This document shows positions 38,314 through 48,545 of a stretch of 64,000 bases of DNA, one piece after another (position 1 is the first letter of the stretch; the number at the start of each line of letters is the position of its first letter). This stretch comes from Alisma plantago-aquatica (lineage: Eukaryota > Streptophyta > Magnoliopsida > Alismatales > Alismataceae), in NCBI GenBank assembly GCA_963693085.1, contig OY856409.1, positions 1,539,792,072 to 1,539,856,071 of the forward strand. Reading direction: 5' to 3'. Position numbers and translations under genes: made by a program. The notes below the pieces were generated by a model, which was not told the origin of the DNA, did no database searches, and was given only the letters and a program-made list of their open reading frames with translations.

Positions 38314-39981
38314 CTAATCTATGTCGACGTCATCAACAGCAGCATCCATGTCCTCATCGGGCTGGTAGTCCTCGTCTCCATCAGAAGGAGGGGCATCAGC
38401 CGGTGTAGCCTGTTCATCAGCAGCATCATCATCGTCAGCATCCGTATCAGCATCTGTCGCAGTCGCCTCATCTGACTCGGCATCGTCCTGATCTGGCATA
38501 TCCTCGTCTGTAGGACCAAAAGCCCGTCCAGGCCATCTCGCGCTCTGCTCAGCCCAAGACATGCCCAGAGCATGGAGCTCATAAGCTATCTCAATGGGAG
38601 GAGCAGTCGAGGTGTACTGGGCCAGTAGCTCGGACAAGCGTCCACCTGGAAGCGCCAACACCGGGGAAGGGTGAGAGTATCCACCTGCAGAGTGGTCAGC
38701 GGAAGCAGAGGGTGGTGGAGGTGGATAGAACTGACTATACGCATAAGAAGCGTAGTCGTCACCGGGGTAGGGCTGGTAGGTGGGGTAGGGCTGCGGGCAG
38801 GATAAAGACATGGATGACATGACATGACAGAGATCCTCATGAAGATGGTGTTGGACCTGCATGTTGTAGGCTTGCTGATGCATGAGATACCCCATGAGGG
38901 CCTCATTGGAAACATGAAAATCGGCAAAAGCCGGGTGTGGAGGAGGTTGGAAAGATGGCTCAGGAGGTGGTGGTGCAGCTGATGATGGTGGAGGAGGAGG
39001 TGCATCCGATGATGATGGAGGTTGTGGTGGTGGTGGAGCAGAAGAAGATGATGCACCAGATGTAGGGACACTCTTCTGGAGAGTGGTCTCACTGATGTAA
39101 ACCCCTTTTCGATCAGGTCGGTAGAGATAATCGGTGAAAAGAGATTTACCAGTGGCAAACTGGAAAAGTCCACAGATTAGGGCAGGATAAGGAAGATGGG
39201 TGCCCTTCGTGTTCTTTCCAGAATCAAAACATGTCATATGGTGCAGGATATACCGTGCCCATTTGACTCCATGATTGTTCAAGAGGAGATACATCATCAT
39301 GGCAGTGTTCTCGGCTATGTCCGTTTGGTTTTTCTTTGGGTGAACATTGCAACTAAGAACAAACGCCAACACACGGCGAGGGGAGGACAGAGCAGAAGAA
39401 GGCAGGGTGCCCTTCTTTCTATAAGGAAACTCGGGAAGCTTGAGGAATTTGTGAATATCCGACAAGTCTATCTCGAGTGCCTTATAGATGTCCTCGGGAC
39501 GCAAAAGATCGAAATAATCGGGATATGAGGTGGTCCAAGACGCCGGGCCGACGTTGCCATTAAGGTAAAGATTAAAGGATCGCTCGGTGATATGAAACGG
39601 TTGTCCGGCGATCATAGAGGTTAAGACAATCGAGGTATCCGAGGGAGGAACCAAAGTGTCGTAATTCCACCGCAAGTTTGCGTAGAATTGGCGGACAGCC
39701 TTGGTGCTATACTTGAGATTGTGAAATTTTGGATCCTCGATGCTAAAGGCGTCAAGATGGTGTGTGCGAAACACTTGACTCGCCTCAAAAAGATCGGCGT
39801 GAAAACAATGCGGTTGATAAAGAGCACGAAAAGGAAAAGGAGATCGAGGGAGAAGCTCTTTATACCGTGCAACCGCGGTATTGTCCACGAAAGAGAGGTT
39901 GTCAAAGGACATATACCTCGGAGCTAGAGGAACCGAAGGAGTAGGAGCGGGAACGGCGCGTTTCCGACGTTGCGACCTCAT
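38314..39981 (-). CDS. Envelope-position protein of element G (plant transposon protein domain)
   Basis: 555 aa from the first ATG at 39981; the frame is open further upstream to about 40062 and beyond, but without an ATG. It occupies the slot between pol and the 3' LTR used by envelope-like genes of Sireviruses. Residues about 85-285 (VRQFYANL, then FHITERSFNLYLNG, then AFVLSCNVHPKKNQTDIAEN) look like the putative plant transposon protein domain (PF20167 type) found in many plant retroelements. A proline-rich stretch follows (about 314-350), then a Tyr/Pro-rich part, and a very acidic tail (last 75 residues). I see no membrane segment in the ATG-started protein, so a true envelope role is not shown. 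The N-terminus is basic (RSQRRKR). The base composition is visibly richer in GC than pol. Its function is unknown. Confidence 0.85.
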   Translation of the reverse strand: MRSQRRKRAVPAPTPSVPLAPRYMSFDNLSFVDNTAVARYKELLPRSPFPFRALYQPHCFHADLFEASQVFRTHHLDAFSIEDPKFHNLKYSTKAVRQFYANLRWNYDTLVPPSDTSIVLTSMIAGQPFHITERSFNLYLNGNVGPASWTTSYPDYFDLLRPEDIYKALEIDLSDIHKFLKLPEFPYRKKGTLPSSALSSPRRVLAFVLSCNVHPKKNQTDIAENTAMMMYLLLNNHGVKWARYILHHMTCFDSGKNTKGTHLPYPALICGLFQFATGKSLFTDYLYRPDRKGVYISETTLQKSVPTSGASSSSAPPPPQPPSSSDAPPPPPSSAAPPPPEPSFQPPPHPAFADFHVSNEALMGYLMHQQAYNMQVQHHLHEDLCHVMSSMSLSCPQPYPTYQPYPGDDYASYAYSQFYPPPPPSASADHSAGGYSHPSPVLALPGGRLSELLAQYTSTAPPIEIAYELHALGMSWAEQSARWPGRAFGPTDEDMPDQDDAESDEATATDADTDADDDDAADEQATPADAPPSDGDEDYQPDEDMDAAVDDVDID

Positions 39982-40180
39982 CGGAGAAGAAACGGAGAGA
40001 AGGGCGCCGATCCACACGGAGAAAAACGTAGCAACGGAACCGTACAAGCAGCTAGGGCACACAAGGGGGCCGTTTTGGGGGCAAGAACGGCCGGAGAGAG
40101 GGAGGAAAAGACCAGGAGAGGAGGAGTCGGGCTTGGGCGGCTAGGGTTCGGTCGACTTTGCTCTAGTTGAGAGGGAGCAA

Positions 40181-40311
40181 GTCGGCCGAATCCTATATAT
40201 ATAAACCCGTCTGCCGTCGATCGGCCGAGTTCCAGGGTGGGGAAACTCGGCCGACAGAGTGTACAGACACCCTGCGCCCGACCGATCGGCCGAGTTTCCA
40301 ACTCGGCCGAC
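40181..40311. repeat. Two internal CGGCCGAG palindrome pairs before the envelope-position gene
   Basis: Pairs at about 40217-40254 and 40282-40311, each GATCGGCCGAGTT facing AACTCGGCCGA, plus a single TTCGGCCGAC at 40182-40190 beyond the TATA box. Outside the LTRs I find these motifs nowhere else in element G. Confidence 0.85.
40193..40205 (-). promoter_or_regulatory. Putative internal promoter TATA box before the envelope-position gene
   Basis: The minus strand reads TTTATATATATAG, about 215 bases upstream of the ATG at 39981. It lies just downstream of two CGGCCGAG palindrome pairs, the same arrangement as in the LTR promoter of this element. Confidence 0.55.
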
Positions 40312-40571
40312 AAAAACCCTGATGTGAGAAATCCTAAAATCTAGTCCTAGCCTCATACGACCTAGGGCAATTTTTCTGAGGGATCTAGGATGTATTTTAA
40401 ACACATTTAGGCACATTCTCATCATCATAGTGTACTATTTGTCGATAAAAACTCTTTTTGCGAAAAATACCCGAAAATGAGATAAAACCAATAGAGATAT
40501 TTATCAAAAACAAGCATTTTAAGAAAACAAGGCATTTATAAGCATGAGCAACACACATAGCATGTAACCAG
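40312..40571 (-). other. Spacer between pol and the internal promoter of G
   Basis: About 260 bases without a gene. I see nothing beyond AT-rich sequence. Confidence 0.5.
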
Positions 40572-43500
40572 CTAATTAGAGAGCAATTCAACATCATCAA
40601 GAGAGATTATTAGCAATTTTGACCTAATGAAATTAAATTGATCTCTAGCAAGCGGTTTAGTGAAAATGTCAGCCAACTGATTTTCCGTATCCACATGTGT
40701 GATATAAATATCCTTTTTGACAATGTGATCACGGAGAAAATGATGGCGGACTTCTATGTGTTTAGCTCTACTATGCAATATTGGATTATATGAAAGATTA
40801 ATTGCACTAGTATTATCACAGAAAATAGGAGAAGCATCAAAATGAATGTTAAAGTCTTGGAGCATTTGCTTCATCCATAGGACCTGGGCACAACAACTTC
40901 CGGCTGCAATGTATTCAGCTTCGGTAGTTGATAATGCCACTGTGCTCTGTTTCTTGGAGAACCAAGACACCAAGCATGGTCCCAAGAGGAAGCAAGTGCC
41001 ACTTGTGCACTTTCTATCAATTAAGCAACCTGCGTAGTCAGCATCACTATATGCCACAAGAGTAAAGTCCCTTGACTTAGGGTACCATAGTCCAAAATTT
41101 GGAGTTTTGGCTAGATACCTCAAAATCCTCTTGACGGAAATAAGATGTGATTTCCTAGGGCTTGATTGAAAGCGGGCACACAAGCCAACACTAAACATTA
41201 TATCAGGTCTAGAGGCAGTTAAATAAAGTAAACTTCCAATCATACCTCTATAGAGCTTCTCATCTACCTTCTCACCTTCCTCATCCCTGTCAAGTTTGGC
41301 AGTGTTTGACATGGGCGTGTCCATCTGCTTCATGTTCTCCATCCCAAAGCGTTTTAGAAGCTCAAGCGTGTATTTGCCTTGGTTGATGAAGTTACCATTC
41401 TTGGTCTGCTTGATTTGGAAGCCTAGGAAGAAGGTCAGCTCACCCATCATACTCATCTCAAATTCACTCTGCATAAGAGAACCAAACTCTTTGCAAAGAT
41501 CAAGGTCAGTTCCGCCAAATATAATATCATCAACATATATTTGAATGATGAGAAAATGGGTAGAAGTGTGTTTTAGAAACAAGGTACAATCAACTTTGCC
41601 CATGATATACCCATTATCTAACAAAAAGTTCTTTAGTTTCTCATACCAAGCTCGAGGTGCTTGTTTGAGACCATAGAGAGCTTTTTGCAAGAGATAAACG
41701 TGATTGGGTAACTTATCATTTTCAAAGCCCGGAGGTTGAGCAACATATACTTCCTCCTCAATTGTACCATTCAAAAACGCACTTTTAACATCCATTTGAT
41801 AAAGCAAGAAATTTTTATAACTAGCAAAGGCAAGTAGCATGCGAATAGATTCTAATCTAGCAACAGGCGCATAGGTTTCATCAAAATCAATACCTTCTTG
41901 TTGATTATAACCTTGAGCTACTAACCTTGCTTTGTTTCTTACCACTTTTCCTTGCTCATCAAGCTTGTTTCGGTAGACCCATTTGGTGCCAATGATCTTT
42001 CTATTGTTTGGTCTTGGCACTAGGGTCCACACTCGGCTCTTCTCGAACTGCTCAAGCTCTTCTTGCATGGCAAGGATCCACTCATCATCACCAAGGGCCT
42101 CCTTGATGTTCTTCGGCTCCATTTGAGAGATGAAGGCGCTGTCTGCTTGTTCTTTGTTGTGTGCAGCCCGTGTCCTTACTCTTTCAAATGGATTGCCTAT
42201 GATCAACTCCTTGGGGTGATCTTTGGCGAAGCGGGGAGTGGGATCCTTCCTTTCTTCTTCTTTCTCTTCTTCTTCTTGATCTTCTTCTTGAACCTGCTTA
42301 CCTTTATCTTTGATGTTGAGATCTTTGAGGATAGGAATGATTTCATCTGCAACATCATTATCACCAATAGGCTTGCCAACAACAGGGTTAGTTTCAATAA
42401 ATTTAACATTTATGGATTCTTCTATTTTAGATAGTTCTATGTTAAATACTCTAAAAGCCCTGCTAGTAGTGCTATAGCCTAGGAAGAAAGCCTTGTAAGA
42501 TTTCGGATCAAACTTGTCGAGAGAGTCCTTGGTGTTCAAAACAAAACAAGGGCATCCAAACACATGGAAGAAATCAATCGACGGCTTCCTACCACGCCAT
42601 AGTTCATAGGGGGTTTTCTTAAACGTCGGATGAGTGAAAACTCGGTTTTGCACAAAACATGCGGTGCTAACGGCTTCAGCCCAAAACTTCTTAGGAGTAT
42701 CATACTCAAGAAGCATGGTCCTAGCCATTTCCTGTAGCGATCTATTCTTCCTCTCAACAACTCCATTTTGTTGGGGTGTGCGAGGAGAAGAGAAATTGTG
42801 CGAATAACCCGATTTTTCACAAAAACGTTCAAAAAGATCATTTTCAAACTCTCCCCCATGATCACTACGGATGGAAACAACATGACAAGAAGCTTCGTTT
42901 TCGACTCGTTTGCAAAAGCTCGAGAAAACGTCAAGGGTGTCGCTTTTGGAAACAAGAAAGAAAGTCCAAGTATATCTAGAAAAATCATCGACGATAACAA
43001 GACAATACTTGGAGCCGCGAAGCGTTTGTGTTCTCATAGGTCCGAAGAGATCAATATGAAGAAGCTCTAGAACTCTCTTGGTACTCATGACCCCTTTGGA
43101 CTTGAAAGAGGATTTGGTTTGTTTCCCTTGGGTACAAGGTTGACATTCCTCATCCTTTTCAAAATCCAATTTGGGAAGTCCTCGAACCAAGTCCTTTTTG
43201 TCTAGTTTCTTCATTTGATGCAAGTTCACATGACCCAAGCGTCGATGCCAAAGCGAAAGATCGTTTTTATCCACGACTAAGCATCTATTTAGTATGGGCT
43301 TTAAAGCATCAAGAACAATCACATATAGATTACCATTTCTAGTTCCCTTATATATGACATTATAGGACAGGGAATCTAGAAGCAAGCATTCTAAGGAAGT
43401 AAAGAGCACAAGATAACCATTATCACATAATTGGCTCACACTGATCAAGTTGTGATGTAGGCCATCAACAAGCAAAACATTTTTAATGCACAAATCATTA

Positions 43501-43679
43501 CCTACATCACCCTCACCTATAACCTTACCCTTTTTGTTGTCCCCAAAGGTTACCGATCCTCCTTTCTTCTTCACAAATTTGTTGAAATGGCTGATTTCTC
43601 CAGTCATGTGCTTAGAGCAGCCACTATCAACAATCCATTTCTTTGTGACCTGCAAGAAAAGAGGATGTCGGAACCCAAC
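40572..43679 (-). CDS. Element G pol (protease, integrase, RT, RNase H), intact
   Basis: 1,027 codons are open from 43655, and the frame reaches the gag stop at 43680-43682. There is no ATG at its start; it is in the same frame as gag, so it is probably made as a fusion or by an unknown bypass of that stop. Domains in order: protease with [13 protein letters not shown] (start), zinc-type pre-integrase ([12 protein letters not shown] with CQPC), integrase with [15 protein letters not shown] and NGVVERKN (the D, D, E residues), RT with [23 protein letters not shown] and [10 protein letters not shown], and RNase H with [16 protein letters not shown] and CDNTSA. The order integrase before RT is that of Ty1/copia. 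No frameshift or internal stop is seen, and all catalytic motifs are present. Confidence 0.95.
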   Translation of the reverse strand, partial: VGFRHPLFLQVTKKWIVDSGCSKHMTGEISHFNKFVKKKGGSVTFGDNKKGKVIGEGDVGNDLCIKNVLLVDGLHHNLISVSQLCDNGYLVLFTSLECLLLDSLSYNVIYKGTRNGNLYVIVLDALKPILNRCLVVDKNDLSLWHRRLGHVNLHQMKKLDKKDLVRGLPKLDFEKDEECQPCTQGKQTKSSFKSKGVMSTKRVLELLHIDLFGPMRTQTLRGSKYCLVIVDDFSRYTWTFFLVSKSDTLDVFSSFCKRVENEASCHVVSIRSDHGGEFENDLFERFCEKSGYSHNFSSPRTPQQNGVVERKNRSLQEMARTMLLEYDTPKKFWAEAVSTACFVQNRVFTHPTFKKTPYELWRGRKPSIDFFHVFGCPCFVLNTKDSLDKFDPKSYKAFFLGYSTTSRAFRVFNIELSKIEESINVKFIETNPVVGKPIGDNDVADEIIPILKDLNIKDKGKQVQEEDQEEEEKEEERKDPTPRFAKDHPKELIIGNPFERVRTRAAHNKEQADSAFISQMEPKNIKEALGDDEWILAMQEELEQFEKSRVWTLVPRPNNRKIIGTKWVYRNKLDEQGKVVRNKARLVAQGYNQQEGIDFDETYAPVARLESIRMLLAFASYKNFLLYQMDVKSAFLNGTIEEEVYVAQPPGFENDKLPNHVYLLQKALYGLKQAPRAWYEKLKNFLLDNGYIMGKVDCTLFLKHTSTHFLIIQIYVDDIIFGGTDLDLCKEFGSLMQSEFEMSMMGELTFFLGFQIKQTKNGNFINQGKYTLELLKRFGMENMKQMDTPMSNTAKLDRDEEGEKVDEKLYRGMIGSLLYLTASRPDIMFSVGLCARFQSSPRKSHLISVKRILRYLAKTPNFGLWYPKSRDFTLVAYSDADYAGCLIDRKCTSGTCFLLGPCLVSWFSKKQSTVALSTTEAEYIAAGSCCAQVLWMKQMLQDFNIHFDASPIFCDNTSAINLSYNPILHSRAKHIEVRHHFLRDHIVKKDIYITHVDTENQLADIFTKPLARDQFNFIRSKLLIISLDDVELLSN

Positions 43680-45725
43680 TCAAACTTTGGGGTCCGGGGT
43701 TAGCTTGGGGACCCATTTCATATTTGGGTTGGTCCCCTTAGGCTTGTAAGGACAATAGGTAGAATAATGATCATCACATTTGCAATGCATACATACCATG
43801 GGATTTTTAGAGCCGGAAGACTCTCCATTGAGAATTGGAGTTTCCACACTCTTTTTCTTACCTTTCTTCTTCTTCTTACCTTTTGGGATACTCTCATCGT
43901 ATCCTAGACCACTAGTACCAATTTGTTTGGTAGAGTGCTCTAGAACATCATTTAGAAACTTTTTACCGGAAAGAAACCTTTGCAAGGTAGATCTTAATTT
44001 AGCATTATCATCACTAAGATTTTTAATAGTAGTAGATAAACTATCAAGATCTTCTCTAGCATGCAACAGGTCGGCCTCAAGACAGAGGGCTTTAGTAAGA
44101 AGAGAATCTTTTTCAATAGTTAAGTTAGCAACTTCATTCCTAGGCAAGATAGGTCTAGAGGATAGATCATTTGTTTGAGCAAGCAATCTAGCATTTTCAG
44201 ATTTAAGCATAGCAATTTCTTTTTGATAACAATGAACTTCCTCTCTCCTAGCATCATCAATGAGTTTTAGTTCAACATTTTCAGTTTTTAGAACATCTAA
44301 CTCATCTAGGCAATTTTGGTTCTCGATCTTAAGACTTTCAATAGTTTTAAGATAAGCACCATTCTCAACCTCTACTCCATTGTATTGAAGTTCAAGGTCT
44401 TGAAGTTGCTCTTGCAAAGAATCTATACTATCAAGGTGTAACTTTTCATTTTCATCAAGAATGTCAATCTTGGCATATAGATCATCTATTATCTTTCCTA
44501 ATCTCTTTCTTTTAGCTTTACATTTAGCAAGAGATGATTGACATTCACTAAGCATTTCAATGATAGATTCTTTAGATAATTCAAGTAAAGCTTCATCACT
44601 TACATTGCTTACCTCACTTACCTCCATTACCTCTTCACTAGTAGATGCCATAAGTGCAAGATGACATTCTCCATCCTCGGAACAAGATGAACTTGAAGTA
44701 GAAGACTCCTCCCATGCCGCATGAGCTGCATCTTTGGATCGTCTTTCCTTCTTGTCCTTCTTCTTGTACTTGGATTCTCTCTTGTATTTGTCATCCTTCT
44801 TGTGACTGCCCTTATGATAGCCCTTCTTGACTTTTGGGCAATCATTCTTGTAGTGGCCCTTTTGGCCACACTCATAGCACCTAGGAGTGGAGGAGGATTG
44901 CTTTCCCTTGAAGTGTCTTCCTTTGGAGTAATTGGCTTCATGGTCATTAGCACCTTCGTCTTCGCTTGAGGAGGGGCAAGGAGACTTCATGGCAAGCTGT
45001 TGTTGCCTCATCATTTCTTCGACATGAGCTTTGAAGGCCGTGTCCTTCATCTTTCTTGTCTCCTTCTCTTCCCTTTTCTCCTCTTCCTCTTGCTTGTCGA
45101 GCCTTGGTTCGTGAGCTTGTAGGTTACCAACCAGCTCCTCGGTTGACAACTCGCTAAGCTTGTAGACTTCTTCAATTGAAGTCACCTTCGGCTCCCATCT
45201 CTTTGGAAGAGACCTCAAGATCTTGGCGTTGATGGTGCCTCGATCCATGACACTCCCAAGGGCTGCAAGGCTGTTGAGGATGACGTTGAGCCTTGTGTAC
45301 ATGTCCGCAACCCTTTCATTCTTCCCCATCTTGAAATTTTCAAGTAGGCCTCCGAGCATGTAGATCTTGGCCTCCTTGACCTGCTCCGTCCCTTCATAGG
45401 TGACACATAACTTGTGCCAAATCTCATGAGCGGTGTCCCATGAAGAGATGCGGTTGAATTCCGATGGAGAGAGGGCAGCGTAGATGATGCTAATGGCTTT
45501 AGCATTTAGTTGAGCACGCTTCATCTCTTCGTCCGTCCATGTTGTGATGTTCCCCTTCGGCTCGTCGTACTTGAGGTGGACTATCTTCCACATCTCGTAG
45601 CTAACTCCTTGGATGTAGAACTGCATCCTTCTCTTCCAATATAGGAAGTTGGTGCCGTCGAAGACCGGGGGTCTTGTGGAGTAGCTTCCCTCAAGGTTGA
45701 GTGAACCGAGAGCCGAATCGCCCAT
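43680..45725 (-). CDS. Element G gag (UBN2-type capsid, zinc knuckle, long coiled coil)
   Basis: 681 aa from the ATG at 45725, 51 bases inside the LTR end. The N-terminal 200 residues are the copia gag domain (FDGTNFLYWKRRMQFYIQ; LPKRWEPKVTSIEE). A charged linker leads to a CCHC knuckle CYECGQKGHYKNDC (residues 283-296) and a Lys-rich stretch. Residues about 380-600 are rich in regularly spaced Leu/Ile with Glu and Lys, predicting a long coiled coil. A second Cys/His cluster, CMHCKCDDHYSTYC, is at about 645-658. Long coiled-coil gags are typical of Sireviruses. It forms the virus-like particle and binds RNA. The stop is TGA, followed in frame by pol. Confidence 0.93.
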   Translation of the reverse strand: MGDSALGSLNLEGSYSTRPPVFDGTNFLYWKRRMQFYIQGVSYEMWKIVHLKYDEPKGNITTWTDEEMKRAQLNAKAISIIYAALSPSEFNRISSWDTAHEIWHKLCVTYEGTEQVKEAKIYMLGGLLENFKMGKNERVADMYTRLNVILNSLAALGSVMDRGTINAKILRSLPKRWEPKVTSIEEVYKLSELSTEELVGNLQAHEPRLDKQEEEEKREEKETRKMKDTAFKAHVEEMMRQQQLAMKSPCPSSSEDEGANDHEANYSKGRHFKGKQSSSTPRCYECGQKGHYKNDCPKVKKGYHKGSHKKDDKYKRESKYKKKDKKERRSKDAAHAAWEESSTSSSSCSEDGECHLALMASTSEEVMEVSEVSNVSDEALLELSKESIIEMLSECQSSLAKCKAKRKRLGKIIDDLYAKIDILDENEKLHLDSIDSLQEQLQDLELQYNGVEVENGAYLKTIESLKIENQNCLDELDVLKTENVELKLIDDARREEVHCYQKEIAMLKSENARLLAQTNDLSSRPILPRNEVANLTIEKDSLLTKALCLEADLLHAREDLDSLSTTIKNLSDDNAKLRSTLQRFLSGKKFLNDVLEHSTKQIGTSGLGYDESIPKGKKKKKGKKKSVETPILNGESSGSKNPMVCMHCKCDDHYSTYCPYKPKGTNPNMKWVPKLTPDPKV

Positions 45726-45761
45726 CTTCTCCTACTTGTTGAAGTAGCTTGGAGAAGACCC

Positions 45762-45773
45762 GCTCTGATACCA
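45762..45773 (-). other. Primer binding site of element G (initiator tRNA-Met)
   Basis: The minus strand reads TGGTATCAGAGC, continuing GGGTC, two bases from the LTR end at 45776. Confidence 0.95.
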
Positions 45774-45775
45774 CT

Positions 45776-47286
45776 TGTTGGATCAATGGGCTCTAGAAGG
45801 GGGGGGGTTGAATAGAGCTTCACAAACTTCACAAGATAGATTAAACCACCAAATTATATTACGAGTGTAATTTGAAGCAAAACAGTAATTTGATGTCCTA
45901 AGCTAGCATTCATAGCAAGGGTAAGAGATATGGATAAACATGCACTTGGACAGGTGGTTTAGAGTGGTTCCTCGTCCTAAACTTAGGATCAAGTCAGTCC
46001 ACTACCTAGAGTTGGTTAGGCTCTAGGATTTGTAACTTGAGGCTCTTATATTTCTCACAAAAATAAGATTACAAGCTACAACAACCAACCATCCAAGGTC
46101 TTATATAACAAGCCAAGATCTTCTACCTCACCAAGGACTTACCCACCAAGCAAGTAGTCTTCCGCCTTCTCTAAAGGACTTACCCACTCTTGCTCTGGTC
46201 TTCGGCCTTGAAGGAATTACCTATCTTGCTTGCCCTTCGCCTTGCACCTCTCCTTCACTTGGAGAGCTTTAGCACCTTCCTCCTTCACTCGGAGGCCTGG
46301 AGCAGCTAGCCTTCTTCTCCTTCACTTGGGGAAGAACAGCAACCTTCTTCTCTTTCACTCGGAGAAGAAACTTCAATCAATCTTCATAGAGAATGGAGAT
46401 GGGAGAAGTGGAAAGGAGAGCTTTACAAGATTACAAATGATAGCTCTCATACATGGGATCCTAACTCACTCATACTCACGAATTTGCTTTGAAGGTAGAG
46501 AGAGAAAGGGGCTCAAAGGATTAGAAACCACTCAACTAAGGCTAGGACCAAGCATATGTGAATGAGCAACCTTGGAATGAAGTCCAAGAGGTCCTATTTA
46601 TAGTTGAGGGTGTCCCTTTGAGGTTGGGTGAGTTAAGTGGCACAAACTAGCCGTTTTACAACTTGCAACGGATCTATTTTGAGTCCCACCAACTCCTCCA
46701 ACGGTTGGAATTGCTTTTTCTGCATTCCAGTACAGTTCGATCGGCCGAGTTTCATTAAAGGCAACTCGGCCGACACACTAGGTGACAAAACCAACAGGGA
46801 ATCTGTCGGCCGAGTTTCCAGGGGGAAACTCGGCCGATCAGTCTTCCTTTGGTTTTGACTGACCAGTGGATCGGCCGAGTTTCCTGGCATTGAAACTCGG
46901 CCGACAGCCCAGAAAATTCCTCAATACATGGATCGGCCGAGTTTGTAATTCGGCCGACCAAATCCCTGTTAAGGGGTATTTTGGAATATTCAAAAACTGT
47001 ATAAATGATGGATTTTTGAGTTCCAATCATTTTATCCATCTTAGATACAATGCAAAACATGAATTTAAGTGATTACAAAAATTTCTCTAAGCCTCTAAGG
47101 GCTATATTACAAAGCGGGTGAAAGTCACATGTTTTGCATGTGCCGGGAGAGTAGCTTTGAGTGAATTTTGATTCTTTTCTTGTATCTAATGTCTGCAATG
47201 ATCTCAATTAGAAATGTTAGATACATATGAGTGGAATGGTTAAGTCATTATCAAAATATGGGCAATATGCGACACCTAGGTCAACA
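45776..47286 (-). repeat. 5' LTR of element G (1,511 bp)
   Basis: Almost identical to 36179-37690. Palindrome pairs are at about 46737-46959, the TATA box at 46594-46603, and splice-donor-like GGTAAGT motifs (minus strand) near 46137-46144 and 46178-46186. Transcription of the element should begin a little downstream of the TATA box, near 46565. Confidence 0.95.
46594..46603 (-). promoter_or_regulatory. TATA box in the 5' LTR of G
   Basis: The minus strand reads CTATAAATAG. This is the copy expected to drive the full-length transcript. Confidence 0.78.
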
Positions 47287-47291
47287 CTTGA
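47287..47291 (+). repeat. Target site duplication of element G, right copy
   Basis: CTTGA, identical to 36174-36178. E resumes with TACATTTAG after it. Confidence 0.93.
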
Positions 47292-48545
47292 TACATTTAG
47301 TATTCTACTGTTATAGCAATGCTTTTATACTTAAATGTTTGGAAACATGTTTGATGCTAAAAGAATACTGAAATGTACCTAAGTAATCAAGTATAATCAT
47401 ATCATGTAGAACCCTGATCATAGATCCATCATTGTCAGAAGTTAAATGATGGTGAAACAGGTTTCCCCAAGGGAACTCCTGGATCACATACTTTTGAGTA
47501 TGTGGGGGAATATGGACGCGAATATCCTTACGTCCTAGTGTAGGAGTTGATGTAGATGTATCTTAATCTATCAACAATGCACTATGTGTTTATGCCGGGA
47601 TGATGTATCACTAATCACCTGAGGAATCTTTTATGCCACATCGATGAGAGATAAACATGAGATCTTTCGATGGTGAAGAGAGTACAGAATGCCACTGTGA
47701 CTCTAATAGCGAAGTACCAGAATACCCTGGTGAGCTATAGTAGCAGAGACACTAGATGTCCTGCATGTTGATCCTCACTCTGACTGAGGAAGTTGAGGTC
47801 ATAATAATCCGGCTCTTTTGATGACCTAGTATGATACCGATGCGACTTACTAGTGATCGGTTGGAGCATGAGCGGTATACCTCATCTCCGCAGGGCATAA
47901 TACTGTTTGTAAAACATAATCAGCCGCGTAGTATATTTGCTAGGGTTGAACTACGAGAAACAATGGTTGATGTTACATTGTTGCATTAGTAATTCCTGTT
48001 CTTCATATTCCTTAATGAAGTTGCTTTACTTAATATCCAATCTGTTGTTGAGTAATTTAGATTACTTGTTATGTTTTCTTTATATGCTATAACAAGATTC
48101 TGGCAGAGAGTTATAACTCCCGCTGGGGCAATTATTTAAAATTGTCTCACCCCGTAGATTTCAACTTTTTAGGTGGTCGTCGAGGACGCAGGAACCAGTC
48201 TCAGGGAGAGCAGTACCAGGAGCAACAACACCAGGGGCAACAGTGAGTCTCAGGTGGAGATCCTGGCTGTCCGGTCTGTTAGTTAGAGAGTCTTATGTCG
48301 TCTCTGTACACTCAGGTCCTTGGAGTTTGTTGATCTGAGATTTTGTATCTTGTTGTATATAATCACTCAAGAAGTGATTTAACAGAGATGTAAACTGTTT
48401 ATCTTGCTTCTATGAAAGGAGTCTCATGTTTTCAAGATCTTGTCTCGAAAAGTTTTAATTTTTCGTGATTTTTCATGTTCCGCTGCTAATGGAATCGCTT
48501 CTGCTATGTTTATCTCGTGTTTTGGAGATCGGAGCCCATAATGAC

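Larger units (their letters stand above)
36179..47286 (-). mobile_element. Element G: young, apparently intact Sirevirus-like Ty1/copia retrotransposon
   Basis: 11,108 bp, with a perfect CTTGA duplication on both sides. On the minus strand: 5' LTR 47286-45776, primer site, gag 45725-43680, pol 43655-40572, an envelope-like open frame 39981-38314, several polypurine tracts, 3' LTR 37690-36179. Gag with a long coiled coil, an extra frame between pol and the 3' LTR, several polypurine tracts and palindromes in the LTR are features described for the Sirevirus lineage. The LTRs appear almost identical: I see one substitution (36743 A against 46339 G) and a 10-versus-9 G run. The only break in the coding region is one in-frame TGA between gag and pol. 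Confidence 0.95.
32874..48540 (+). mobile_element. Element E: solo LTR of the A family, itself split by copia G
   Basis: Starts TGTAACAACCTTGACC at 32874 and ends GGAGCCCATA at 48540, flanked by perfect ATGAC duplications (32869-32873 and 48541-48545). The parts are 32874-36178 and 47292-48540. Without G and one copy of its target duplication the length is 4,554 bp, against 4,552 bp for LTR A. No gag-pol or primer site accompanies it, so it is a solo LTR. The sister D LTR shows the empty site near 57508 (AGATGATGACCTATG). The terminal CA has become TA. Confidence 0.92.

Noticed and set aside
38319..39173. Two long open frames overlapping the envelope-position gene (38319-38582 and 38586-39173)
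   Set aside because: They are alternative frames of the repetitive proline and acidic coding sequence; their His/Leu-rich and Met/Leu-rich translations are typical shadows.
42063..42434. Plus-strand open frames opposite the copia pol and gag (also 42768-43070 and 43780-44178)
   Set aside because: They are the reverse strand of well supported pol and gag coding sequence and show no family resemblance.
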